Assembly: GCA_025642065.1 (NCBI GenBank)
Contig: JAODUP010000105.1
Span: 603,465-667,464, forward strand
Reading direction: 5' to 3'
From: Paralvinella palmiformis
Taxonomy: Eukaryota > Annelida > Polychaeta > Terebellida > Alvinellidae
Length of the DNA stretch: 64,000 bases
The notes beneath the pieces are model-generated. The model was not told where the DNA came from. It did not search any database and saw only the letters and a program-made list of their open reading frames with translations. Positions 1 through 12,600 of the stretch are shown one piece after another (positions within the stretch are counted from its first letter, which is position 1; each line of letters begins with the position of its first letter). The position numbers and the translations under genes were made by a program.

Positions 1-34
1 TATATTGATGAGGATTTTCCACATCCACATACAG

Positions 35-157
35 GGAAGTGTCCGTGTGTTAAAGATGCTAAATTATGTGGCACCGACAGTAAAGGCTAAACCTATAAGA
101 GAATCATCTTTGAAGTCTGTCATCATATTGTCTTCATCCAGTAAGATGTTGGCCAAA
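35..157 (+). CDS. Possible upstream exon, product not recognised
   Basis: An acceptor (ACAG at 31-34) is followed by 41 open codons (GSVRVLKMLNYVAP...SSSSKMLAK) ending exactly at a GTAAGT donor at 158. The other two frames contain stops. The length is a multiple of three, so it would join in phase 0 to 334-399. It lies on the same strand and upstream of the CNBD2-like exons and may belong to that gene, but I cannot tie the peptide to the family. It could also be chance. Confidence 0.35.
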
Positions 158-333
158 GTAAGTGATGATGTGCTACTTTTGTCAGCTGACTGACTGATTT
201 GTAATAAATACTTAAATTGTGAAGGTGATATTTTAAATGAATTTAACTATTATTTCTACACATATATGGATTACGCTTTTCCTATTCAAATTATTTTTTC
301 TTTTAAAATAATTGTTTTAATAATAGCCGCCAG

Positions 334-399
334 GTACAACAAAGAATTGGCCGAAAAGGACTCCGCATGGAGATTGTTGGTCAAGTGGACCATGTAAAG
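334..399 (+). CDS. Possible upstream exon, frame uncertain
   Basis: After CCAG (330-333) there are 22 open codons (VQQRIGRKGLRMEIVGQVDHVK) ending at a GTGACT donor. An alternative reading uses the AG at 324-325 and a GTAAAG donor at 394, giving RYNKELAEKDSAWRLLVKW in another frame. Both are open, so which frame is used, if either, cannot be decided from sequence alone. It probably belongs with 35-157. Confidence 0.3.
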
Positions 400-528
400 G
401 TGACTATGTTGTTATTGTTTAAAACTAAGTTTGAAATTCGATCAGTCAACTAAATATATATCTAGGTAACGCTTATTTCCATAACCCTTATGCCTAACTG
501 CCTTATAGGAATGTCTAGCCATATTACA

Positions 529-588
529 CACACACACATACGCACACACACATACGCACACATACACGCACACGCACACACACACACA
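529..588. repeat. (CA)n microsatellite, interrupted
   Basis: Tandem CA with CATACG and CACG interruptions. The His-Thr rich open frames across it are artefacts of the repeat. Confidence 0.95.
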
Positions 589-722
589 GGGACTGGTGAG
601 ACATTACACATGTCTCAGCAAGAAAAGTCGCCACTCTGGATTCCGTCCCCTGAAGAAACGTCCAGAGTTTGAATTCACGGTTCGAGATTCTCTGTGTCTG
701 TGCCTTATTATACACAGCTAAA

Positions 723-723
<1 letters not shown>

Positions 724-768
<45 letters not shown>

Positions 769-790
769 CACACACACACACACACACATA
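724..790. repeat. (CA)n microsatellite next to a coding exon
   Basis: Nearly pure CA/AC tract of about 65 bp with one AACA interruption. It ends some 20 bp upstream of the CNBD2-like exon at 813 and occupies the place where a polypyrimidine tract would be expected. Confidence 0.95.
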
Positions 791-812
791 ACCTTTGTTT
801 ACATCGATCCAG

Positions 813-1799
813 TTTCCGGTGATGTACCACAAGAGAAGAAAACTCTGGTCAATCTATTAGAAAATATCGAGGATGACAGAACAAAGCCGGTAAGGTAGCT
901 GATATGATTGACATCGATTATTCAGACATAAAGTAAACACATTTAAAGTTATTCAAGTACGATTATCGAAACATCGGGATCTAATCCGTTGATCATTCTA
1001 CCAAGGATCTGACGGACTCGTCGCTCTTCGTCCACATGCAGACCTTGACAAAAGGTCAAATATTTGTAAGTAGTTGTTTATATAATAACTTTATACCTCC
1101 ATTGATTACTATTTTAGTAAACGTAAATTAAACTTCTGATATTTAATTATATAATTATATAGTTTGCGTTCAACTTAAACAAATCAGTTGAATTACAACA
1201 ACAAATCCTAACCATCACATCTGGATAAACTACTCACTACACATCTCGCAACCAATTTCTAAATATATTTATTGCCGATTTATCCCGTCGGATGAAGAAA
1301 ACCGATAATAAGAGATTTACATGTTAAGCGCAATTCCCCTCAAATCATTTAATGCCCTCAATTTAAAGTGTCTTCTTCCCCTAATCAAATAAAGTTAATT
1401 TCTTTCCCGATTTATACCGTAGATGTTAATTACTGATATACAGTAAGGTGGGTGATTAGCGGCGAAATTTGAATCGCATTATAATATTGTTGACATTTGG
1501 GTTCGACTTACATACATCCTGTATACGATCGATTATTGTAAGCATTTTTAAGAAGCGACGGCGAAATGTCGCCTCTTCCGATTCAGCCGCTTGTTAATCA
1601 GCCAGACGTCATATTCACGATTAATGAATCTCTGTGCCTGTGCCTTAAATCACACTCCTACAATAACCTACTCACGATCAGACATAAACAAAGAAGGCGT
1701 TTAGCTTCATGTAAATAGAGAGTTAGTTATTGTCTGATGTTGTTATGGAGGTATACGTTTTCAAGGATGTTGTTTGGGAGTTGATCCTCTGAGCCAGTA

Positions 1800-1833
<34 letters not shown>

Positions 1834-2209
1834 TGCGCGGGCACACACACACATGCACGCACGCACACACACACGCACACAGTTAACTTCTATTATTTTC
1901 CGTTTAAGGGTTTAGAATCAATGGTCCATGACGACCAGCCACGTCTGTATCTTGTCAGTAATGGCGCTGAATGTGTAATTCTTAACAAACAGTTTTACCT
2001 GAAACACTGTCCATTCCGAGTATTGGATGACCTCAGACGACAGGTAAGCTATGATAAGCCCCCCCCCCCGAGTTAACACCACACGGTTACCACATCTTGT
2101 CATTATCCGTTTTTATACCGAGAAGAGAAGAATATAACTAAATAACAATTTTACACACACACACATACACACCTGTACACAACACACACCTGTACACACA
2201 CACCCACAT

Positions 2210-2252
<43 letters not shown>

Positions 2253-4012
2253 AATAAACGATAATTGATTGCCCATAATATCATCTTTATATAATATTAC
2301 TCCCTTCAAATTTCCTCTTAATATAAACATGGCCGCCGCAGTAGACGTATTTAGACCAGATCACGGTGTGTTTTCGGTGATAGTGTCAAAATCCAGATTT
2401 ATTCGGTAATGTTACATCCCATCTTACCGATCTATGGCATAATATTATAGCATTTATTATAACCCAAGCCTAAGTACTAACACTGTGTGGGCAGACAGTA
2501 AAAAGGCCTGTACTACTTTAACATGAGAATCGTTGAGAGTTTCTGATCTGATTAAAGCAACAATTTGTTACAGATAATCATGAACGAGTAAGTACTTTGT
2601 TTTGTCATGACATGATCCGATGAAATATCTCGCATCCGGATGGGAGAAAAATAAAAATAATCATAATAATATTAACAGCAATATCCATTTATTAGCTTTA
2701 AAAAACAATAAATGTGTGTTGGAAAAACCGTAGAATCGGTACCCATCAACTTACACCTGAAATATCGTTTTAAGAAAGAGCGATGAATGCGAGACTATTT
2801 TACTTAACATCCACATTTGTTACACCTGAAAGATGTGACCACGTGGTGGGGGGGGGGGATACTCTCTGAGACACAGTTAATATAGAGATTCGAATCCCGA
2901 GTTGGTGACCTGGAGCGCAAGGCTCTAAAAATATGTCATTTCAGCATCCCTATTGTCAAAAAATGGAAATCCTATTTGCGGGTACAGCTTAAGGTGTATT
3001 GTGAGGTGACGATATGTAGCAACATCCTAAAATATATACCGGCCGTTCTGGATCAGATAAATTAATTTCAGACTGATACACAACAGTAACTAGCAGGAAC
3101 GTCATATTATAAATATGTCCAAATTTTCTGGATCAGATGAGTTAATTGGGAGAGATACACAATAGTAGTATGTACATCGTCATCTCCGTTATGATTATAA
3201 TAAACAGATGACATTTGTGTATCTACGATACGAATCAACATACGTGTGTTCAGTAGTACTATCCAGTCAATTTAATTCCGGAATTCAATTAATGGGCAAT
3301 TCCAATTCTGCAGTTGGAATTGATTATTTTTTAAAAAGGATTGGCATTGATAAATTTGGAATTGGAATCGAAGTCTGCTACAAAACAAATTAATTTACCA
3401 TTTAATTTTTTAATTCAGAAATGTTTTTTCCATGACAATCCTATTTGGAATATGAACTACTCGGAGTAGGTATTCCAAGTAGGTACTCGGAGTAGGTACT
3501 CGAAGTACAAATGAACACACACCGTAACATTATGAACACGTTATATATGTTTGAATGGAATTGAATTGCTCTATTTAAAATTGATAAATTTGATGTGAAA
3601 TTGCCAAATGTCTGATACTATCTGTATAAATAAAATCGAATGTGTGTTTGTTTGCCTCTTTTCTCAACAACAGCAAAACATCCCCCAGGTGGGAGCACTT
3701 TATGATGGTTAATTGGTGTTTGCCAGGGCTATTTCAGTTCTTATAGCTCTCCGTAATTTTGTTTAATGAACACACACGCACGCATGCATATACACGCGCG
3801 CACACACGCACATACAGGCAATAATCCGAGATATATAAACAATAATTAATTAGTTTTATTTAATTTCTTAGATTCAACCTTATCCATCAGATGAAGCACT
3901 ACAGAATAGCTTGAAGGTGAAAGTTAACTGGGAAGCTTATAAACAAAAACTAATAGCCGAGTTGTGTGATGATAGCAGAAGGAGACCAACATGTCTATTA
4001 TACAAGGTCTAG
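813..4012 (+). CDS. 3' part of a CNBD2-like gene (cyclic nucleotide-binding domain protein)
   Basis: Four exons join in consistent phase: 813-889, 1006-1065, 1909-2043 and 3872-4012, with TAG at 4010-4012. Each internal edge has AG before and GT after (GTAAGG, GTAAGT, GTAAGC). The peptide reads ...SGDVPQEKKTL..., DLTDSSLFVHMQTLTKGQIF, GLESMVHDDQPRLYLVSNGA..., then IQPYPSDEALQ...VNWEAYKQKL. The GQ-IFG turn and the 'LYLVSNGAECVIL' strand fit the second half of a cyclic nucleotide-binding beta-roll. The YPSDE...VNW(E)AYK tail is what I associate with CNBD2 proteins (recognition from memory). The residues YIDPV just before 813 also read well in frame, so the first exon may begin further upstream, inside or before the (CA)n tract at 724-790. 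The 5' part of the gene lies before the window or in the uncertain exons at 35-399. The name is a family guess; the exon chain itself is firmer. Confidence 0.6.
1799..1881. repeat. (CA)n microsatellite
   Basis: CA tract with CATGCG/CACG interruptions, ending about 27 bp before the exon at 1909-2043. Confidence 0.95.
2150..2250. repeat. Compound (CA)n/(GA)n microsatellite
   Basis: Interrupted CA tract (ACACCTGTACAC units) running into a pure (GA)n block at about 2220-2248. It lies in the CNBD2-like intron. Confidence 0.95.
3263..3614 (+). mobile_element. MITE-like repeat, copy 1 (AATTCC/AGACAT family)
   Basis: Rich in GGAATTG/CAATTCC motifs, with the core CTCGGAGTAGGTATTCCAAG and the phrase TTCCATGACAATCCTA shared with the copies near 13.9, 33.8 and 55.6 kb. 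The right end AAATGTCTGAT matches the inverted terminus of the other copies; the left terminus is degraded. No coding capacity is seen. It lies in the last intron of the CNBD2-like gene. Confidence 0.7.
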
Positions 4013-4039
4013 GAATATCTATTATTTTAAATAACTTCT

Positions 4040-4040
<1 letters not shown>

Positions 4041-4080
<40 letters not shown>
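4041..4080. repeat. (TA)n microsatellite
   Basis: Pure TA tract of about 38 bp, 30 bp after the stop codon of the CNBD2-like gene. Confidence 0.95.
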
Positions 4081-4082
<2 letters not shown>

Positions 4083-4223
4083 AAACGAGACTTATATTTA
4101 CATTACGTAACAATCAACCAATAATGCATCAGTATTCATTTCAAATTGTAAAATCATATATTCTTGAAAATTACTATATATATATATATATATTATTATA
4201 CCAAACTTATAAAGCGCTCTTTT

Positions 4224-4225
<2 letters not shown>

Positions 4226-4280
<55 letters not shown>
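4226..4280. repeat. Compound (AC)n(AT)n microsatellite
   Basis: AC repeat passes directly into an AT repeat. The open frame over it is a repeat artefact. Confidence 0.95.
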
Positions 4281-4281
<1 letters not shown>

Positions 4282-4956
4282 GTTTAAGTTCTACACTAAA
4301 TATCATTCGATCTATTTCAATGGTGAGATGTTCTTATCTACAAAATTACTTGTAGTTCGGGGAGTATCTCCAGGCTGTCTCTTGTTTGGCACAGCCTAAA
4401 CAAAATTACTGTTATATATGTTGTGTTTGTATTGTAGATAAGAGATGGTGATAATGATAATTAATGATGATGATAATCAGTTAACCAATTTTTGTTTTGA
4501 CTGATAATGTGCTTCTTAAGTCGATTTATAAAAAAATTTGTGTAATTGTTTATTCCCAGATCTGGAGACAAATCAGATAAAAGATTAAGGGTTTGGCGAA
4601 TAAAGTTTTGTTGTTGTAATATTGTTCGTATGCCATTTTTATACCGACCACACCTTGGTGCGTATTATAATGATAATAAGGAGAATTTTGTGAAAAACGG
4701 GTTTAGTATTTTATTTGTCATTTACATAGAAGTGTATCAATTTGCATAAAATAGATTTAATTTTCTGAAAACAAAACCGAATACATGTTTTTTTTATAAT
4801 TTAAATATCCTGCTGCCCATAATACGTGGCCACAGGAAAGATAGGAATGTAAAAAAATACTACGGGATGGTAATCGTAAATTGTTTGATGAAAGAAATTT
4901 CTTGAAAACATTTATGATAAACGATCGACCAGATACTCTCTTTACTACATGATTGA

Positions 4957-5083
4957 TTTGTACCCGCCCGCTCAAGTGGATCATTTATATTTATGTCAAG
5001 AAATTTTGTTCTACTGAAGGTGACCATGTTATTGTCAGCCAGATTAAAGGAAGTACGTCTTTCGCAATTTATTGCGTAATGTT
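4957..5083. repeat. Direct duplication, copy A (~127 bp)
   Basis: Almost identical to 5185-5313, with one substitution (TTTATAT against CTATAT) and a short indel near the left end. Copies start about 228 bp apart. On the minus strand the block is open and encodes ...FNLADNNMVTFSRTKFLDI(N)...DPLERA, so it may be a duplicated piece of a lost coding sequence. Confidence 0.9.
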
Positions 5084-5184
5084 TTGAATAAAATACCATA
5101 AGTTTAAAAACAATTCAGTACGTTTAAAGATAGTTTGTTCGTATAGATTTTTAAAAAACTCCACCCAAAATTTTTTAAAATTTA

Positions 5185-5313
5185 TTTGTACCTCCGCCCG
5201 CTCAAGTGGATCATCTATATTTATGTCAAGAAATTTTGTTCTACTGAAGGTGACCATGTTATTGTCAGCCAGATTAAAGGAAGTACGTCTTTCGCAATTT
5301 ATTGCGTAATGTT
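5185..5313. repeat. Direct duplication, copy B (~129 bp)
   Basis: Second copy of 4957-5083. Near identity means recent duplication or gene conversion. Confidence 0.9.
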
Positions 5314-6599
5314 AAATTTAGTAAATTTATATATTGATGAACTGTTACTAAAGTACCTTAATTGATGAGGGTACTACGGAAACCGGGATGTGATTTCCCA
5401 TATCATTTTGGGAGCGTTGTATAATTTTTGCCATAGTTGTGTTCCTTGGTAGATCATTTATTTGTGCCGTTAATTTAATATCATGGTACATATGGACTGA
5501 TTCAGTGCTTCAAATTTATGCCATCGTGACCGAAACTTTAATCAAGCAACATAATGATGTATGAAAAGTCAGTTGGGATCTGCTAGTGTCATCAGGAATG
5601 ACTGGCCCATTAATTGGAACATTTCAGGTCGTGATCCTGCGACTTATCAGGGACAGGAATCCGACTTGCGACTGTTAGAACAATTTCGGAGAACATTTTT
5701 CAGTCGTTTCCCTCATTATCGATCATGTTTTTGTTGTGCCATTTTAAATGTTTTTGAAGCCTTTTTGTCTAACTATATTTTAGGTTACCTCGACTATTTC
5801 TCTGTTCCTTGGTTATACAGTTAAGGTGGGCACTATACACGTTTGTTTAATACTATTTCTATATGGGATTCTCAAAGTTTCCTTCCGGACTTCAAGCTTA
5901 GCATAATTATAAGAATTAAAAAATCATTTGCTTCATCAATCTTTAGAGCGTTAAAAAGAAGACCAATTATAATATTTATTTGGGTCATATTTTGACATCA
6001 TCCACTGGTCTAGGATTTAATATTTTCAGAATTAATTTTGTTTGACTAGACTTGCCCAAAATTACAAAATTGGAACGTGGTTGGGTTTGTCTACTCCAAA
6101 TATCACACAATTTTAGTAGAAACATTTACGTTTCCTTTTTAAATGATTTTTGTTACTATACCTATACTGTAACCACATCACACAACTCTGGCTGTAGTAT
6201 GTATATGAATTTACAAATAAGCAGCAATCCTTCACAACAAGGAGTACTAAGATGCATTATTAGTCTGTTAGCAAACAAAACATACTGTCACAATTTGTTT
6301 ATGAAAATATAATACAAACGACTTGTGTAGCAAATATTTTATCTTCCCAGAGTTGATATAGATACAGAACATGTAACATTATATATCACACTAATTCTGC
6401 CATCTACATCACAGCTGAAGGTACCATGATCAGTGAATCAAATGATATATTGCTAATTTACTGTTTATCTTTGTACTGAATAAAACAATCTTTGATAAAG
6501 CTGACACTTTCTTAAAACACTGTTGATGTTCCATCAGTTCATGAAGTGTGTTTTTTGTGTAACAAGTAATAAGACATAAATAAACCTAAATAATGACAT

Positions 6600-6605
6600 T
6601 TTATT
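6600..6605 (-). promoter_or_regulatory. AATAAA overlapping the ATP5F1C stop codon
   Basis: The coding strand reads TTG AAA TAA AAT, so a canonical poly(A) signal starts inside the last sense codon. If used, the 3' UTR would be only about 10-30 nt. A longer UTR with another signal is possible. Confidence 0.45.
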
Positions 6606-9600
6606 TCAAAGCGGCAGCTCCGGAGATGATCTCGATCAGCTCTCTGGTGATAACAGACTGCCTGGTACGATTATAGGTCAAGGTCAACTTGTCAATCATC
6701 TCGCCTGCAATATGGCAAAAGATGCGGGTTAATGAACTTCAAATTTTTAATATGAAATTTCATGTTACAAGTTTTGCTTAGCTATAAATGAAAAATAAAC
6801 AAGACAAAAGACATCACTATCTGTGAATATAGCTTCCCTACAGAGGATGAATGTTGAACCAGCCATCAAAACTTAGCCGTTAAAAATTAGTGAATACAAT
6901 AATTTTACTGTTGTTGACATCGTCAAGGTAAACAAGAAGCCAAGGCTACAATGAAATACAAATTAGAATATAAAAAAATTGGTTCATTAGAAGAAAAACC
7001 ACCTAGTAACTTTTCATCATATTACTACATAAACTAAACATTATATCTTAAAAAAGGCAGGTAGCACAGACAATAGTACGAACCAGCATTTTTAGTAGCA
7101 CTCTCCATTGCTGTCATCCTCGAACTCTGCTCACTACATGCTCCCTCCTTCAATGCGTGATATATCAGTGAAGTAAGAGCAAACTCGTTGTAGCTCCTGA
7201 GCACCTCCTCATCCAGACTGTCATAAATATTGATGTTCTCAGCTTTTGACAGGTTCTCCAATGTGAACAATGGCTGCACAGTCAGTCTGTATGATATCAC
7301 TGTCCTGTAAAAGAAACAACTTAAACCTTGACTGAATTGTGTGAAAAAGATATTACATGCCTACAATGAAAAACATCATATAATCTTTCACTGCTCTTCG
7401 CTGTAAAGAGGATTCATGGAACTTCATAATAATAAAACTATCCAAGTTTTCTGGGAAAACTTTCCCTAAATTCATAGGAGATATCCTTGTTTTAATGAGG
7501 TTGTCGGGTGATAAAAACGTGATTGCAGCAAATCAATCACTAATGATACACTGGCATCTTGTTGACATTCAATAATATACCCCCTTTTCATGTAAGCAAT
7601 CCTTTCCTCATGATACATGCAACAAGGAGCATCACACGATGTCCCCACGTAAAACTAGTGAAAAGACTATCATGTTTCATGAATGTTCTCGATTCCAAAT
7701 TGGAGAAACCAATTTTCAGGTTTACTGCGGATTTCCAAACCATTCAGGAAATACACAAGAATGAATTTCTGAGAGTTCACTTCTAAGTTTACTTTCCGTC
7801 AAATTTAATGATGTAAAAGGTGTATGATGAATGGGTCAGACGTTTTAATGGTCCTCCGTCTCATAAATTTATCTTAAATGGCATTCCGACTCTATATACG
7901 TCTGTGTTCTTCTTCACCCTTTGCCCCTCCTGGGACATAGGTCATTGACAACAGTCTTCCAAAGACTTCTGTCCTGGGCTTTCTTTTCAAGCTCCCTCCA
8001 GCTGTAACCTGTCCTCTTCATGTCTGTCATGAGATCCCTTCTCCATGTACTTCTTGGGCATCCTCTTTTTCTCTTTCCCTGTGGGTTCCATGTTAGGGCC
8101 TGCCTGGTGATAGTTGATGCTGGTTTCCTAGTGTGTGACCAATCTACCCCCATTGTCTCCTTCTGATCTCATCTACAGCATTCCATTGGTGTGTTTTCTC
8201 ACACAAGTCACTGTTACTGATGGTGTTTGGCCAACGAATTTGGATGTACATTTGTGTAGTTGAACTGAAACAATGCTATGACACAGAAACTATAAAACTA
8301 AGATGTCTTAATTATTTTAAATAGTTCAGATATATTACCAGCCTCGGACAGCTATCTGGCTATGTAGAGTCCCAACTGAGAAACTCCCACGAAACATTCC
8401 CAAATATTTTTTACAAGACTATAACACCTAGCAAATATACACTAGGTAGCTCCAATACCAGATTCTACTAAAAATTGGGTTTGTGTAGCACTTGCAATGT
8501 ACAGCGAGATGTTTGATGGCTATCACTAATATTCCAATTTTTATAGAAAGGATCAAGGCTCTATACTGATTAACAAAACAGAGCACAAATAATTTTCCTG
8601 GGGATACATCGTATGTCAGACAATGGATTATTCTACACCTTCAGTACAAAAAATTTATTTTGTTGTACTTTAGATACAAGAAATGTAAAATGATTTTTAA
8701 ACATAATTAATGCAACAAGTATTGCACTGCTGACCTTATTAAGAAAAATTTGTTAAATTATTTAACCTCAGCTCTGATTACACTTGGGACATAGGGTAGA
8801 GGAGCAATACCATAAGGAAGCACGTCTCACTAACACAGACATGAGCCAGGTTGATGGCCCCATGCTCTACTGACTGTGCCATCGGAATGCACTAGCAGAA
8901 TTAATCAATAATATTTTACAAGAGCCATGAACACACCTGAATGTATTATAATACATCTCCGCAAAATCAAACTCATAGCCACTCTTCAGTATTTCATTGG
9001 CAATGATGGCAGCATCAGTGAAGTTTGGTGGCTGCTTGCCGATGTTGTTGAAGTGCATCAGCATCTGATCTTTAAACAACCTGTAAGACGCAAAATTGAA
9101 TAAATCAGTAACATCCCCTACAACAGTGACCAGCTTAACATAGACACGCCAAAGGAATTTTTAATTTTACTAAAGTGATGCTATTTTCTTTCTTTTTAAT
9201 TGTATTTGCTGTCATTACTGTTACCTTTTTTCTTAATTGTAAACATTCTTAAATTATATGTTCATGCTAAGTGCCTTAGAGCAGCTATCTAACCAGATAG
9301 GGCACTATAGAAATGTTATACATTATTAAAATTGTAGGAAAAAAATAATACAAAATCTAATAAAAACAGAAATCTGTGAATGAATTTTCACAAAAACCAA
9401 CAATGTTCAGTTCATAAATGTTTGTATTGAAAATTTGGCTAAATTATAACGTTCAATAACAAAATATTTGTGTAACTGAAATATTTCTCATGACATACAG
9501 ATTTATCTGAGTCAATATTATAAATAAACAATAGAATGCGTGAAAATAGTATGACTGTACCTGGACAAGATTACCCTGGATTTATCTCCAACACAAACGA

Positions 9601-12600
9601 TCTTAGTCGTCGTTCCTGGTGGTTTCTCAGGTAATGCTGCCCTGATAGCTCTGGCAATGCCACTGTGTACGGCACCACACAGACCTCTGTCTGATGTCAT
9701 AGCAATCACGAGGTGATTGGGTGACTTGTCATCACTGGCAATATCTGCCTTGTCAAAAAATACTGAAAAAAAGTTTGATCGACCGTAGGAATTAATGTAC
9801 TGAATACGTTTGATAAAACATTACCAATAAAACCAATACATTCATTCACAGCAGGTGGACATCCAGTTGTGTTAAAGTAGAGGATCATTTATAGATATGT
9901 TCTGAGAGCTTGTTTAGATGGTTAAATTATATACGTTAAAATAATTATAAATGGCCTAACAACATAAATATGTGATCAGTCTTTTAAGAGTTGACGCTGT
10001 CCTGGAATGGTTGTGGTATAATTCAGGTAATATATTGACAATACATTTGTAAGAATACGTAACAAAAATTGTATCAGAACAATTCTAACATCATCCCCCA
10101 AACAAGTTCCCCCCCCCCTGCTAATTACATTACAATGTGACACTAAGGTATTACTTTCACTGTATTAATACTATATATTTGCATTCAACCAATATTATAA
10201 TACAGCCAACATTAATAAGCTACATCTCCTTCCTTTATGAAATCCTAATTTACTATATTGAATAAACATATCTGATAACACTGTTACCAAAACAAACACT
10301 ATCGGTGGAAATGGTGGCAAATGGATAAAATAAGGCAAAAAAATACTAATGTATCTTACATGTACAAGTTGAACCAGAACTAACATTTTGAAAATACTAC
10401 GTAGTATTTCCAGGGTCATGTAGGCAATGTTTTTTATTACAGATACATCTAAAAGAAGACTAGCAAACACAGTTTTTTATTATAAAGATTAGGTAATTAA
10501 AATTGTTATTTTAATATATCCCCAATGAACAAATGTGTTTCTCTGTGTCATGTCAAATGAATTAATATAATATATCTAGCATCACATTGTTTTATCATCA
10601 TTTAAATAAACTTAAGATTTGATAATGTTGTCATTTAGATCCACACAAACGATTATATATTTATATACATATAATTAAAAAGGTTTCATTTAGAAGAAGA
10701 AACTATTTCTCCCAAAGATATAACACAAATAATGAGTGTGCTTGATAGGATAAATATAATTTTAAATGCCAAAATACTGCACAAAAAAACAAACTAGACC
10801 AATGTGTGACATTTTCATGGCTGTATGCAATGAAGTCAAATACACTGAAACATATTTATATACAAATACTTTTCATCAGATCAAATATAAATAATTAACA
10901 AGTTTGAGTCAAACTTGTCACAACAGACTTGGAGCTTTTACCAGTTTAACCCAAGTTAAACTGGGTTTTTCCCAGAAGATAGTATATTGATACAGAAATT
11001 TATACAGACTTAGAAACACATAAAAAGTAGTTAGAATGGTATGCATTTCTAAAATGTCATTAAGGTGCTAACAATTTGCATCAATCAACATAATCCAATA
11101 TTTGAGGTGTTGGTGGAAACAATTAGACATTATCACATTCACAATATAGTAATTATGTAAAATGTTACGATTTGTCAGTGGTTAAATTGGTTAATTTTAT
11201 ATATGGTTTCAATACAATTGAAGGGATACAAAGAGGTTTGTGAATATTCTTTTCAGGGTGGAGTGAAAGCCTCAGCTCACTGGTGCCAATGTATGTAGCA
11301 TATTCATTATTAATTTTTTTTTCTATTCATGACCATCGGCGAACATATGGACCTCACTGAACAATGTATCTACAACATCATCGATGAGTGCCTCTATTGT
11401 GAGGCCAACAGCTTCATAGAGAACCGCTAGCCTGTCGCACATGATCTGGATCACTTACAGTCCAACCACACTAGCATTGCTGATGCATGGGTGTCTCCTC
11501 CTAGAAGAATGTCTTCAACCACACAAAACCCAAACATAGAAACAATTTGATCAGTACCCAATTTCATCTGAGCAGTTCCAAGTGGCACATGAGCTATGCC
11601 TAGCCAAGCTGTGGTGCATGAGCTACTCCTAGCCAAGGAACCTGATCTCATGGCCCATCTCTGCAGCTTCCAGACAGAGGAATAGACTTTTCTTCAAATT
11701 TTTGTTTTATGTCAGTTCTGTTGTGAAGCTGAAACCAGGTGTGGTGACTTTGGTTATGAAAACTTTTAAGGGTGTGAACACTGGTCTATGTGATCTAGTC
11801 ATTATGTTGGTCTGTCTTCTATAAAGTTCAGCCCCCAACTTCAGTGCTATCCAGACCAAATTCATGCTATTGTGAACTTCATAATGGTGTAGAGTTAGAC
11901 TAGTGAAGATTTGAATATTGTTTTGTATGTTGTATGTACAATTATTGACAAACCTCTCTATATACGCTGTTATTTGTGTGCTTTATAATTATACAGACAA
12001 TAAATGTTTATTTCATATTTAGTCTGGTTTATTTAACAAATTAATGGTGATTTACGTCTAAAATGGGGTTACCAAGAGGAAATTGCAAACTATATGTGTA
12101 TACATACAGATCACAGATAACGCATATTACCTTTGGCACCACCACCATATACCCTAGCTGACTTCAGCTCTCTGTCTGCTCGAGAATATTTTGCAGCTGA
12201 CACCATCTTCATGGATTTGGTGATCTTCTGGATACTCTTCACAGATTTCAGACGCATAGAAACTAAAAAGATACAATGATGTCACACATTCATTCTATCT
12301 AAGTTGATTGATGTTAATTATTTTAAACCATTAGTGGAGAGTTGTGAGTATTTGACGAAACACACTATTAAAATTATTGTTCTAATATCAGCAGAGCTGG
12401 ATATTTGTACAAGCTTAAAACCAATCCTCCACACAGACTTACAAGTTGGCTCCTGTGGAGGGCTATTTGGGCCCAAATAACTAAGGGTTTAGAATAATTA
12501 TATATATATATATATATATACATACATACACACACACAAAACTGATTTTTATCAGAATACATCACAGTCAGGAACAAAGTCACACTCACTACCATTTAAG

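Larger units (their letters stand above)
4013..6600. other. Intergenic stretch without a recognised gene
   Basis: Between the TAG of the CNBD2-like gene and the stop codon of ATP5F1C (opposite strand). It holds two microsatellites and the direct duplication described separately. An 87-codon open frame at 5561-5824 (+) and one at 6052-6312 (+) show no family I recognise and no convincing splice or start context. Confidence 0.6.

Noticed and set aside
490..832. Open frames of about 60-100 codons over CA repeats on both strands
   Set aside because: They are translations of the microsatellites (His-Thr and Val-Cys runs) and carry no domain.
4957..5313. Two similar repeats as a CRISPR-like array
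   Set aside because: Only two units, far too long, and in a eukaryotic genome.
5561..5824. 87-codon open frame on the plus strand
   Set aside because: No family recognised, no splice context, and composition like the surrounding noncoding sequence.
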